64,000 nucleotides of DNA, taken from NCBI GenBank assembly GCA_016869215.1, contig VGEP01000012.1, forward strand, positions 52,552-116,551, read 5' to 3'. The translations under genes and the position numbers were made by a program. Under the pieces are notes generated by a model, which did no database searches, had not been told where the DNA came from, and worked only from the letters and a program-made list of their open reading frames with translations. The DNA comes from Alphaproteobacteria bacterium (GTDB lineage: Bacteria; Pseudomonadota; Alphaproteobacteria; Rhizobiales; Xanthobacteraceae). Shown here in pieces: positions 55,897-64,000 of the stretch. Positions within the stretch are counted from its first letter, which is position 1. Each line of letters begins with the position of its first letter.

Positions 55897-57414
55897 TCAG
55901 CGGAACGGGAAAACCTGGAACCGGCTCTGGCTCTGTCCGCGGCGCTGCTGCTGCTGTTGTTGCTGCTGCTGCGCCTGGTTCTGCGCGCGGCCGGTGGTGC
56001 GGCGCTGATTGGCACCGACCGCACGCGGATCGACCTTCGGCGCGGCGACCGTCGTCTCCGCCGGCGGACGCATGGCCACGACCAGATCGTTTGTCGTCGC
56101 AACCACCGGGTCGGCGCCGAACGGGGCGACGCCGCGGCGCGGCCAGGCGAAGTCGTCGCTGCGCCCGGCTGGCGTTGCCAGGGCCTCGCCTTTCACCAAG
56201 ACGCGATTGACGATCGGCTGAACGAAGACGTTGCGCGACTCTTCTCCGCCGGCCAGCCCCTCGGCGCCGCTCGGATTGCCCGTCAGCGGCACCACCGGAC
56301 CGGCCAGCGGCCGTGCGGTCAGCGCGCCGGACCGCTGTGCGGGCGTCTGCAACTGCGGCTCGGTCGCCGGCAGCGCCACGAATCCGGGGCCGCGCGCGGC
56401 GATCCGGCGGATCTCGCGCTCGACGTAGTGCGCAAGCTTCCGCGCGCCGGCCTTGGTGAAATGCACGCCGTCGCTGACGCGCAGCCGCCGCGTCTGGCCT
56501 TCGAAGTCCGGCCCCTGCACCACATAGCGGCCGCTCTCGTCGACGAAGCCGTCCCAGATGTCGATAAAGGCAATACCGGCCTTCTCGGCGCGGGTCCGGA
56601 ACAGATCGTTCAGATAGAGCATGTCGCTTGTCGATTTCGGGCCACGCAGCGATGGCAGCCCGACCCAGAACACCGGCACGCCGCCGCCGCGCAGCGCGGC
56701 AATCGTCGCGTCGATGCGCTTGGCGTACTGCTCCGCCCACGGCTCGGTGCGGAACTCGAAGACGTCGGCACCGGCGCGGTTGCGCGCCGCTTCCGGAGCC
56801 ACGATCGACGGCGGCTGCTCGGACGATTCGGCGGCCGCGGCGGGCGGCTGCTGGCCGGGCGCCTGGCCTGCGGGCGGCACGATGGCGAGCGGAGTCACCG
56901 GTCCCGACGGCGTCTGCCGCGCGGCGGGCCGCTCGCGGATGCTCTGGCGGTCCTTGAGACCCACCATCATGACAACGAATTGCGGCTTCTCCGCAGCGAT
57001 GGCATCGCGCACGACTTGCGCCCAGTCCTGCGCTTCGTTGCGGGCGTCATAACGGATCAGGCCGGCGGTGGCGCGATGCTTGCGGACGACGCCCAGGTCC
57101 GGCGTCTCGGCGAGCGCGTCTTCGAGCCCGTAGGCGAGCCAGTCGGCCATCGAGTCGCCGAACACCATTACGGTGCTGGTCGGCTGCGTTTCGAGCTTGC
57201 GGGGCGGCGGCGCGCGGGTGAAGTCGGCGGGGCGCTCGACCGGGGCGTAGCGCGGGCCCGAGAACGGCCCGAAGAAGGAATCGAACACCGAACGGCCCTG
57301 GGCCCAGACCGGGGTCGCGGCAATGGCCAGCCCGAGCAGGACGCCGACCGCCACGCCGGCGCCGCCTAACGCTCCAAGCCATTGGTCGCGCAAGACTTTC
57401 CTGGTCATCGACAC
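55897..57414 (-). CDS. Exported DUF459 SGNH-hydrolase-like protein
   Basis: A 505-residue protein with an N-terminal membrane or signal segment ('[20 protein letters not shown]'). The core is an SGNH hydrolase fold of the DUF459 family: block I '[20 protein letters not shown]' with the nucleophile Ser, block II '[11 protein letters not shown]' and the Asp-His end '[20 protein letters not shown]'. The C-terminal 150 residues are Pro/Ala/Gln-rich, with a run of Gln near the end ('[15 protein letters not shown]'). DUF459 proteins are close to OAT-type acetyl transferases of the cell wall; a role in envelope polymer modification is likely, unproven. Confidence 0.85.
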   Translation of the reverse strand: MSMTRKVLRDQWLGALGGAGVAVGVLLGLAIAATPVWAQGRSVFDSFFGPFSGPRYAPVERPADFTRAPPPRKLETQPTSTVMVFGDSMADWLAYGLEDALAETPDLGVVRKHRATAGLIRYDARNEAQDWAQVVRDAIAAEKPQFVVMMVGLKDRQSIRERPAARQTPSGPVTPLAIVPPAGQAPGQQPPAAAAESSEQPPSIVAPEAARNRAGADVFEFRTEPWAEQYAKRIDATIAALRGGGVPVFWVGLPSLRGPKSTSDMLYLNDLFRTRAEKAGIAFIDIWDGFVDESGRYVVQGPDFEGQTRRLRVSDGVHFTKAGARKLAHYVEREIRRIAARGPGFVALPATEPQLQTPAQRSGALTARPLAGPVVPLTGNPSGAEGLAGGEESRNVFVQPIVNRVLVKGEALATPAGRSDDFAWPRRGVAPFGADPVVATTNDLVVAMRPPAETTVAAPKVDPRAVGANQRRTTGRAQNQAQQQQQQQQQRRGQSQSRFQVFPFR

Positions 57415-57466
57415 GAACCGGATCGAGCAAAGGGCCTCGGGCCTCGCCGCTGCGGGCCGCCCCTTT

Positions 57467-57495
57467 ATCGGTCGTTAACCGGACCAAATTGTCAA
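57467..57495 (-). promoter_or_regulatory. Possible promoter of the DUF459 gene
   Basis: On the minus strand a perfect 'TTGACA' (57495-57490) is followed by 'GATAAA' (57469-57464) with a 20-base spacer, longer than optimal. It lies about 50-80 bp upstream of the DUF459 start, downstream of a 'TCCGCCG'/'CGGCGGA' hairpin that could end the preceding transglycosylase transcript. Confidence 0.35.
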
Positions 57496-57554
57496 CCCGA
57501 TGTCCGCCGCTTGGTGAACGGCGGAACCCACATTTTGTCCCCAGATTTTGGCGA

Positions 57555-58952
57555 TTAGCGGCCGCGCAACCGGGACAGAATAGAGGCGGTGGCAAAGCCG
57601 TCGGGAATGAGCCCAACCGACCGCTGGTAGTCCCGAACCGCCGCCCGCGTCCGGGGTCCGAATCGGCCGGTCGGTTCGCCAAGGTTGAAGCCCTTGCTGT
57701 TGAGCAGTTCCTGCATCTCCCGCCGCTCGCTGAGCGAAAGCACCGGCTCGTGCCGCGGCCACGGCTGCACGAACGGCCCGCCACCGCGGAACCGGTCGGC
57801 GAGATGGCCGATCGCGAGCGCGTAGGCCTCGGCCGGGTTGTAGCGCATGATGACCCGGAAATTGTGCAGCATCAGGAACGCCGGCCCCTGGCTTCCGGCA
57901 GGGATCAAAAGGAACGCCTGGTCGTCGGGCCGCGGGAACCCGGCGCCGCCGGCGCGCCTGACGCCCAGTCCTTCCCATTCGCGCAGCGTCTTGCGGTTGG
58001 ACCGGTCGGCCAGCATGTAGTCGAAGCCCTTCGGCAGTGTGACCTCGTAGCCCCAGGTCGAGCCGGCCTGCCAGCCGTCGCGCTTCAGGTTGTTGGCGGT
58101 CGACGCGAACAGATCGGGGAACGAGTCGACCACGTCGCGGCGGCCGTCGCCGTCGAAGTCGACCGCGTAGCGCTTGAAAGAGGTCGGCATAAACTGCGTC
58201 GGCCCGAACGCGCCGGCCCACGATCCTTTCAATTGGTCCGGCCGCACGTCGTTGCGATGCAGGATTTCGAGCGTCGCTAGGAACTCGTCGCGGAAATAGG
58301 CCTGCCGCCGCCCGACGCAGGCCAGCGTCGCGACCGAACGGATCACCGGCCGGTCGCCGCCGAGCGTGCCGTAGTTCGACTCCACGCCCCAGATCGACAC
58401 GACGACGTGGCGGTCGACGCCGTAGGCCTTCTCGACCTTGTCGAGAATCGCCTTGTGCTTGACGAGCAGATCGCGGCCGGTCGCGATGCGCGCCTCGCTC
58501 ACCAGAATTTCGAGATAGTCCCAAAGCGCCCGGGAAAACTCCGGCTGCGTGTCGAGCAGGTCCATGATCCGCAGATCGGGCGTCAGCCCGCGCACGTGCC
58601 TGTCGAATGTCGCGCGCGAGACTTTGCGCTTTTCGGCGAGCGGCCAGAGGCTTTCGAGGCAATTGCCGAAATTGGCGGCGGCGCGGCGGATGGCGCTCGC
58701 CTGCATTTCCGGATGACCGGACGCGCCGGACTCGCCGGACCATTCGCGCGGCGGCGAAGGCGAAGCGGGGGCCGACGGGGCTGGAGCAACGGCAGGCGGT
58801 GGCGCCGCCGGCTGCGCCTGCGCGTAAGCCTGGAAGCCCGGCGACGATCCCGATGTCGAGCCGGTGACCTCGCTGCAGTTCGTCAATGCAAGGGCCGCAA
58901 GCCCCACAATGGCGGTGCGTGCGTAGACGCCTGGAACGAATTGCTCTGACAT
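57555..58952 (-). CDS. MltB-type lytic murein transglycosylase (lipoprotein)
   Basis: A 465-residue lipoprotein that cleaves peptidoglycan glycan strands. The lipobox is 'ALALTNC' with Cys at residue 26 after 'MSEQFVPGVY'. The SLT_2 domain has the catalytic Glu in 'VSIWGVESNYGTLGGDRPVI' and 'GAFGPTQFMPTSFKRYAVDF' downstream. A peptidoglycan-binding domain follows at the C-terminus: 'MQELLNSKGFNLGEPTGRFG' then 'TRAAVRDYQRSVGL'. The Pro/Ala-rich stretch after the Cys is a linker to the membrane. A paralog lies 178 bp upstream on the same strand. Confidence 0.9.
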   Translation of the reverse strand: MSEQFVPGVYARTAIVGLAALALTNCSEVTGSTSGSSPGFQAYAQAQPAAPPPAVAPAPSAPASPSPPREWSGESGASGHPEMQASAIRRAAANFGNCLESLWPLAEKRKVSRATFDRHVRGLTPDLRIMDLLDTQPEFSRALWDYLEILVSEARIATGRDLLVKHKAILDKVEKAYGVDRHVVVSIWGVESNYGTLGGDRPVIRSVATLACVGRRQAYFRDEFLATLEILHRNDVRPDQLKGSWAGAFGPTQFMPTSFKRYAVDFDGDGRRDVVDSFPDLFASTANNLKRDGWQAGSTWGYEVTLPKGFDYMLADRSNRKTLREWEGLGVRRAGGAGFPRPDDQAFLLIPAGSQGPAFLMLHNFRVIMRYNPAEAYALAIGHLADRFRGGGPFVQPWPRHEPVLSLSERREMQELLNSKGFNLGEPTGRFGPRTRAAVRDYQRSVGLIPDGFATASILSRLRGR

Positions 58953-59130
58953 GACGATTGCCCTGAACGCCGGCCACCACTCTGACGCCGGCATTGGGAC
59001 AAGATATGGTTGAATGCGGGTTAACCCGGCAATTCACACTTTCGAAAAGCGCGCAGCCATCGCTTCGGCGGGCCACCTATGGCTTTGCCCGGCAACGAAA
59101 TTCCAGGATCCGGCCCGGCCGCGGCCGTCC

Positions 59131-60360
59131 TTAGCGGCCGCCCCGCAGCCGTTCGGTCAATTCCGGCGTCGGATAAGAATCCGCCGGCAGGCCGAGCTTG
59201 ATCTGCGCCTGTTTCACCGCCGCACGCGTCAGCGCGCCCATGCGCCCGTCGGCCTCGCCCTTGTAGTAGCCGCGATGGCCGAGCAGGCGCTGCAGCTCCT
59301 GCACCTGCTTGGCGTCCGGCACCACCACCTCGGCATTGCCCTTGCCGACCACCGGCGCGCCCGCAAGGCGCGTCGCGAAATAGGCCGCGGTCGTTGCGTA
59401 AACGAAGGCCGCGTTCCACTCTGTGTAGGCCTTGAAGTTCGGATAGGCCAGAAACGCCGGCCCGTTCCGTCCCATCGGCAGCAGCAGCGACGCAGGCATG
59501 TTGTCGGACGGCAGATTGCTGTGCGCACCGCGCACGCCCCAGCGCACCCATTGCGAGCGCGGATGCTGGATGTCGAGACCGGCCTCCTGCCACGGCATCT
59601 GCGCCGGCACCCGCACCTCCTGCAGCCAGGGCTGGCCACGCTGCCAGCCGAAGCTCTTCAACAGGTTGGCGGCGGAGGCGAGCGCGTCGGGCACGCTGCG
59701 GATCATGTCGACGCGGCCGTCGCCGTCGAAGTCGACGCCATGCTTGAAATAATCGGACGGCGTGAACTGCGTGGGACCAAGCTCGCCCGCCCAGTTGCCG
59801 ATCATCTCGTCAGGCCGCAGGTCGCCGCGCTGCACGATGCGCAACGAGTCCATCAATTGCTTGCGGAAGAACTCCGAGCGGCGGCAGTCGTAGGCCAGCG
59901 TCGCGACCGCGCGGATGATGTTGTACTTGCCGCCCTTGTAGGCGCCGTAATCGCTTTCGAGGCCCCAGAGCGCCGCGACCACCGCGGGCGGCACGCCGAA
60001 TTCCTTCTCGATGCGCGAGAACAGCGCCGCGTTGGCCTTGATGTTCTTCATTCCGTTCGGATGGCGGGCGCCGCCGGTCATCCGGTTGGCGAATTGCAGA
60101 AAGCCTTGCGTGAACACGCCCTGCCCGCTGTCACGGCGGATGATCGCCGGGTCGAATGTCACGCCGTCGAGCGATGCCGCAATGGTCTGGCGCGAGATGC
60201 CCGACGACAGCGCTTCGCGCTTGAAGTCCTCAAGCCAGCGCTCGAAGCTGCCGGTGTTCTTGCATCGCGCGGCCGCGTCCGCCGGTCCCGTCAATACCGC
60301 CGCCGCCAGGGCCGCAAGCCCGATCAGACCCAAGCTCCTCCGCAAGCTCCGTTTCCACAT
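59131..60360 (-). CDS. Second MltB-type lytic murein transglycosylase
   Basis: A 409-residue exported enzyme. A signal peptide runs to about 'TGPADA' with start at 'MWKRSLRRSLGLIGLAALA', chosen because 'AGAGG' lies seven bases before it; an earlier ATG (60384) gives eight more residues. The SLT_2 domain shows 'WLEDFKREALSSGISRQTI', the catalytic Glu in 'AALWGLESDYGAYKGGKYNI' and 'GELGPTQFTPSDYFKHGVDF'. The C-terminal PG_binding_1 domain is 'LQRLLGHRGYYKGEADGRMG'. It is not a lipoprotein, unlike its neighbour, so the two probably act at different places. Confidence 0.9.
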   Translation of the reverse strand: MWKRSLRRSLGLIGLAALAAAVLTGPADAAARCKNTGSFERWLEDFKREALSSGISRQTIAASLDGVTFDPAIIRRDSGQGVFTQGFLQFANRMTGGARHPNGMKNIKANAALFSRIEKEFGVPPAVVAALWGLESDYGAYKGGKYNIIRAVATLAYDCRRSEFFRKQLMDSLRIVQRGDLRPDEMIGNWAGELGPTQFTPSDYFKHGVDFDGDGRVDMIRSVPDALASAANLLKSFGWQRGQPWLQEVRVPAQMPWQEAGLDIQHPRSQWVRWGVRGAHSNLPSDNMPASLLLPMGRNGPAFLAYPNFKAYTEWNAAFVYATTAAYFATRLAGAPVVGKGNAEVVVPDAKQVQELQRLLGHRGYYKGEADGRMGALTRAAVKQAQIKLGLPADSYPTPELTERLRGGR

Positions 60361-60561
60361 CGTCGTTGCCTCTGGAATGGCCATGGACCGCGAATCGTCG
60401 CGCCCTTTTGTTACCATCAAGTTGGCGGACGGAGTGCGGTCAAAGCGCGGCAGTACGGCGCTTTGAAACATTTCGTTGAAACCACTGCCGTTTCAGCGGT
60501 GTGGACGCCGTGAGGCCGCCGGGTGGCCTGATCGGCGGCGCTCCCGCATGATGCGTTCCGC

Positions 60562-61437
60562 ATGACACCGATTCGCAAGGCTATTTTTCCCGTCGCGGGG
60601 CTCGGCACGCGCTTCCTGCCGGCGACCAAGGCCATGCCCAAGGAAATGCTGCCGGTCGTCGACCGGCCGCTGATCCAGCACGTGGTCGACGAGGCGCGCG
60701 AAGCGGGCATCGAGCATTTCATTTTCGTCACCGGCCGCAACAAGGCGGTGATCGAGGATCATTTCGACCGCCAGTTCGAGCTGGAGGTCACGCTGAAGGA
60801 GCGCAACAGGCAGAGCGACCTGAAGCTGCTTTCGGGCGATCTTCCGGAAGCCGGGACCGCTAGTTTCACCCGCCAGCAGTCGCCGCTCGGCCTCGGCCAC
60901 GCGGTGTGGTGCGCGCGCGAACTTGTCGGCAACGAGCCGTTCGCACTCCTGCTGCCGGACGTATTGGTGCAGCACACGCCCGGCTGCCTGAAGCAGATGA
61001 TGGACGTCTACGCCGGTCTCGGCGGCAAGGCCAACGTCATTGCCGTCGAGGAAGTCCCGCCCGAGCGCATCCACATGTACGGCGTGGTCGGCGTCGGCGC
61101 ACAGAAAGGCAAGAGCTTTGCCATCACCGGGATGGTCGAGAAGCCGCCGCGCGAGAAGGCGCCGTCGAACCTGATCATCACCGGCCGCTACATTCTGCAG
61201 CCGGAGATTTTCGGCATTCTGGAGACGCAAACCGGCGGCGCAGGAGGCGAAATCCAGATCACCGACGCCATGATCACGCTCGCGAAATCGCAGGCCTTCC
61301 ACGGCCTGAAGTTCGACGGAAAAAGCTTCGACTGCGGCTCCAAGATCGGTTTCCTCGCCGCCAACGTCGCCTATGCGCTGGAGCGGCCGGACCTGGCGCC
61401 GGCGTTCCGTGCCGAGCTCAAGAAGCTGCTCGGCTGA
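60562..61437 (+). CDS. galU: UTP-glucose-1-phosphate uridylyltransferase
   Basis: A 291-residue nucleotidyltransferase that makes UDP-glucose, used in polysaccharides, lipopolysaccharide and periplasmic glucans. It starts 'MTPIRKAIFPVAGLGTRFLP' with the nucleotide-binding loop, followed by 'KEMLPVVDRPLIQHVVDEA'. Later motifs are 'PLGLGHAVWCARELVGNEPF' and 'ITGRYILQPEIFGILETQ', and 'FDGKSFDCGSKIGFLAANV' closes the C-terminal part. It is the normal family length. It converges on the hydrolase gene with only 1 bp between stops. Confidence 0.95.
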   Translation: MTPIRKAIFPVAGLGTRFLPATKAMPKEMLPVVDRPLIQHVVDEAREAGIEHFIFVTGRNKAVIEDHFDRQFELEVTLKERNRQSDLKLLSGDLPEAGTASFTRQQSPLGLGHAVWCARELVGNEPFALLLPDVLVQHTPGCLKQMMDVYAGLGGKANVIAVEEVPPERIHMYGVVGVGAQKGKSFAITGMVEKPPREKAPSNLIITGRYILQPEIFGILETQTGGAGGEIQITDAMITLAKSQAFHGLKFDGKSFDCGSKIGFLAANVAYALERPDLAPAFRAELKKLLG

Positions 61438-61438
61438 A

Positions 61439-62674
61439 TCACAGCGACGACTTGCTCACGCTCCCCGAATTCTCCACGAACCACCGTTCGCTCGCCATCG
61501 GCTTGCCGGCAAAGCGCTCCAGCATCCAGTCCGCCACAAAAGTCGGCGGGTGCGGCCCGAGATTGACCGACGGGCAGGCGCCGATGGCATGGCGCGCGTC
61601 CTGATAGACCACGAAGCGCCGCGGGCAGGTCATGGCCGCGAGCATCCGCTCGGTGTGCACGATCGGGCTCAGCTCGTCGTATTCGCCCGCGACCGCGAGA
61701 TAAGGCACGCGAATCTTCTCGGCCTGCCCCTCCCAGGTCAGCGTCTTGCGGAAGGCATCGAACTTCGCCTCGTCTGTGAAGCCTGCCATGTACATGAAGC
61801 GCGCCTTGTAGCTTGGGCTCGCCTCCTCAAAGATCGTGTGGCAGCCGGGTTCCAGGTTGTTGGCGTTGGCAATCGTCGCGCAGATGCGCGGCTCGTTCGC
61901 GGTCACGATCGTAACGAAGAACGAGCCGAAGCTGTTGCCGAAGGCGCCGATGCGCTTGGGATCGATCTCCGGCCGCGCCACGAGCCAGTCCACCGCGGCC
62001 TGACCCACCGCCTTCCAGTTCTCCATGCTGACGGTGAGGCCCATCACCCGGCACTCGGCCTGCCCCGGTCCGTCGAGCGCCAGCACCGCGACGCCGCGCG
62101 ACAGCCAGCGATCACCGTTCAGCGCCACGAACACCTCCTTGTAGGTGTCCATGCCGGGAAACGAGATCACCACCGGAATGCGGCCGCCTGTGTGGTTCGG
62201 CGGCAGATGGAACCAGCCCGGCACGGTGCCGCCGGCGACCGAAAGGAACACCGGCTCGATCCGGTGGTCGGCGAACGCGGCATAGCGCGTGTAGCAGTCG
62301 CGCTTGCTCTTGTTGAAGGCGAGGTTCTCGGCGTCGTTTTGGTAGCGCGACCATTGCGCGCTGCCCCAGTGGATCGCCGCCATGAAGTAATTGTCGCGCG
62401 CTGTCACCAGGAAGCCATCGGCCTCGGCGGCACGCGCCCTGGCCTCGCGCCGCCGAGCGGTCGCGGCGAACGCCGCTTCGATGTCGTCGTATTTCCTCAC
62501 GCGTTCGCGGATCGCGGCGAAGTCCGACGATGCCTCGATGCCGCAGGCGGCATTGAGATAGAACGAGCGCGGCTGGTCCCAGTCGATCCCGACCGAACGG
62601 ATCACGTTGTCGAGCACCCAGCGCTGCTCGCCGAAACGCCGCACCTGGGGATAGTCGAATGCCGGATCGGTCAT
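61439..62674 (-). CDS. DUF1100-type alpha/beta hydrolase
   Basis: A 411-residue serine hydrolase of the FrsA/DUF1100 and 2,6-dihydroxypseudooxynicotine hydrolase type, with a large N-terminal helical cap ('FEASSDFAAIRERVRKYDDI'-like, residues 50-130). The nucleophile is in 'IGAFGNSFGSFFVTIV'. An acid is in 'VAGEYDELSPIVHTERML' and the His in 'VVYQDARHAIGACPS'. Relatives cleave C-C or ester bonds of heteroaromatic breakdown products, so a catabolic role is possible here, but neighbours give no support. It converges tail to tail with galU. Confidence 0.85.
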   Translation of the reverse strand: MTDPAFDYPQVRRFGEQRWVLDNVIRSVGIDWDQPRSFYLNAACGIEASSDFAAIRERVRKYDDIEAAFAATARRREARARAAEADGFLVTARDNYFMAAIHWGSAQWSRYQNDAENLAFNKSKRDCYTRYAAFADHRIEPVFLSVAGGTVPGWFHLPPNHTGGRIPVVISFPGMDTYKEVFVALNGDRWLSRGVAVLALDGPGQAECRVMGLTVSMENWKAVGQAAVDWLVARPEIDPKRIGAFGNSFGSFFVTIVTANEPRICATIANANNLEPGCHTIFEEASPSYKARFMYMAGFTDEAKFDAFRKTLTWEGQAEKIRVPYLAVAGEYDELSPIVHTERMLAAMTCPRRFVVYQDARHAIGACPSVNLGPHPPTFVADWMLERFAGKPMASERWFVENSGSVSKSSL

Positions 62675-62712
62675 CGCGCCCTCGCCTGCTGTCCGAGGCG
62701 AACGATGGCGCG

Positions 62713-64000
62713 TCAGCGCTGCAACTTCAACCCGAGCAGGAACGTGCTGGCCTTGTAGTCGACGCCCTCGGCGTTGGAGCGCCTGGTGTCATAGCGGTAC
62801 TCGCCCTTCAGCGACACGTCGCGGTTGAACTTGTAGGTCAGCGCGGCGCCGAGCGAGCTGCGCGTGTCGGTCCGCTCGTTGCCGATGTACATGTCCTGCC
62901 CGTAGCCGACCTTCAGCGTGCCGATCAGCCAGCGCCGGAAGGCATGGTCGATCTGCACGCCGACGTCGCGGGCAAGCGAGCCCGAGACTCCCGCCGCCGT
63001 CGACTCTTCGGCGCGCGAACTGGCGGTCAGCGTCGCAGTCGTAAGCCCGCTGGTCTGCCAGACCAGCGAGGCGTCGAAGACCGTCCCGCGCAGCTCCTGC
63101 AGCGATGGATCCTCGTAGCGGCGCATCTAGTAGCCGGCCGAAACCTCGCCGGTCAGGGTGCGGGTCAGCTCGAAGGTGGTTCCGGCGCGCGGCGTCCAGG
63201 CGCGTGAGTCGCGCTGCACGCCGTTGCGATCGACCGACAGAGCGTGACGGCGAACGTCGGCGCCAAGCTCGACGAACGGCCGGATGCCGGGCATGACCTC
63301 GTAGCTCGCCCGGAACTGCCCGCTGTACTGATCGTAGTCGCGGTCGCGATTGCTCGACGTGGTCCCGTCGGTCAGTTCGGACTTCTGGAAACGCGTGCTG
63401 TCCATGCCGCCCTTGACGGTCAGCTCCAGCCGGTTGAAGCGCTGCACCAGGCCGACGCTGCTGCCGTAGCTGGCGTAGATCGGCAGCCGTGCAAGCCCGG
63501 CCTGCACGTTCGGGCTGCCGGGATTGTCGGTCGAGACGAATAATCGCCCCTCGGTGACGATCGACGTGTCGCGCGTGACGTCGAAGCGGCCGTTGGTCTT
63601 GCCGTCGATCTGCGGCCGGTCGAGCGAACTGTCCTTGTCGTAGGTGGAGTAGCTGCCGCGCAGCGTGGCGTTCCATTCGTGGCGCGACCACTCCGAACGC
63701 AGTTGCAGCTCCGGCGCAACCACCGTGTAGGGCGAGCTTGCGCCGTTCTGCGCGCGCGACGGATTGCTGTCGAAGCCGCGCGTCACTTCGACGGACGGCT
63801 TCAGCAGGAACGTGCCGACCCGCACGCCGAGCGGCTCGTAAGGGTCCTTCATCGGTACCGGCGGCCGACGCGGCGTTGTATTGGGCGTGACGTAGGCTTC
63901 GGCGTAGGACTTGCGGGCGGCGGCCTGCGGCGCGCCGGTCTGGCCGGTGGCCTGCTGCGGCGGACCGGGCGGCGGAGGCGGCGGCAGCCGTGCGGGATGC
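62713..64000 (-). pseudogene. BBP2-family outer-membrane beta-barrel gene, interrupted by an amber codon and cut by the window edge
   Basis: The minus-strand frame from 64000 to 62713 encodes one outer-membrane barrel of the BBP2 type: a Pro-rich N-terminal part ('LPPPPPPGPPQQATGQTG') and 'GVRVGTFLLKPSVEVTRGFD', then alternating beta strands ('LRSEWSRHEWNATLRGSYS', 'QFRASYEVMPGIRPFVELGA', 'TYKFNRDVSLKGEYRYDTRR') to the end 'ASTFLLGLKLQR'. A single TAG (63127-63129) splits it directly before 'MRRYEDPSLQ', in frame on both sides, so only one codon is lost. CAG to TAG (Gln) is the simplest explanation. The 5' end lies beyond the window. It could be a pseudogene, a sequencing error or a read-through. 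Confidence 0.8.

Overview
The window is about 66% GC by eye and almost fully coding. It has the look of an alphaproteobacterial chromosome of the order Hyphomicrobiales (Rhizobiales), near Bradyrhizobium, Rhodopseudomonas or Pseudolabrys. Supporting signs are a GapR gene, a CpdR gene beside an N-formylglutamate amidohydrolase, a ROSE-type RNA thermometer on an hsp20 gene, several branched-chain-type ABC importers, DUF1036, DUF1244, DUF2272 and DUF459 proteins, and a BBP2-type outer-membrane barrel. This placement is inference from gene content. No prophage, insertion sequence or CRISPR array was seen.

Layout. 1-18 kb: a catabolic and uptake region. An amidohydrolase, a flavin monooxygenase, a small cupin and a livHMGF transporter come first, then gapR. 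A long minus-strand unit follows: a substrate-binding protein, LivH, a LivM-LivG fusion, a LivF-aldehyde dehydrogenase fusion, DUF1244, an LLM monooxygenase, a 2-hydroxyacid dehydrogenase and a ThDP enzyme. 18-24 kb: central metabolism and housekeeping (glycerate 2-kinase, DUF1036, pyruvate kinase, TPR protein, L36, a Cys-rich exported protein, a MetE-like methyltransferase). 24-31 kb: transporters (APC, BT1) and oxidoreductases (LLM, MBL-fold, GMC). 31-34.5 kb: an SxtJ-DUF5989-carbamoyltransferase operon, followed by an unusual RNA locus with two aberrant but fully foldable tRNA-like genes (GAA and GCA anticodons), a Cys-rich mini-ORF upstream, and a normal tRNA-Val. 34.7-42.3 kb: methyltransferase, APC permease, FAD oxidoreductase, cpdR, N-formylglutamate amidohydrolase, a candidate anti-Shine-Dalgarno small RNA, MFS transporter and hisN. 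42.4-49.3 kb: exported proteins of unknown function, a lipase-like hydrolase, heat-regulated hsp20 and threonine aldolase. 49.7-56 kb: gltBD glutamate synthase. 56-64 kb: envelope functions (DUF459 SGNH protein, two MltB-type transglycosylases, galU, an esterase-like hydrolase) and an outer-membrane barrel gene interrupted by one amber codon and cut by the window edge.

The most notable points are the two aberrant tRNA-like genes next to the carbamoyltransferase operon (34034-34231), the LivF-aldehyde dehydrogenase fusion, the amber-interrupted barrel gene, the minus-strand small RNA at about 39978-40072, the complete sigma32 promoter plus ROSE thermometer of hsp20, and a 15-bp tandem repeat that multiplies the start codon of the FAD oxidoreductase. 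Functional links between neighbours are inferred from position only.
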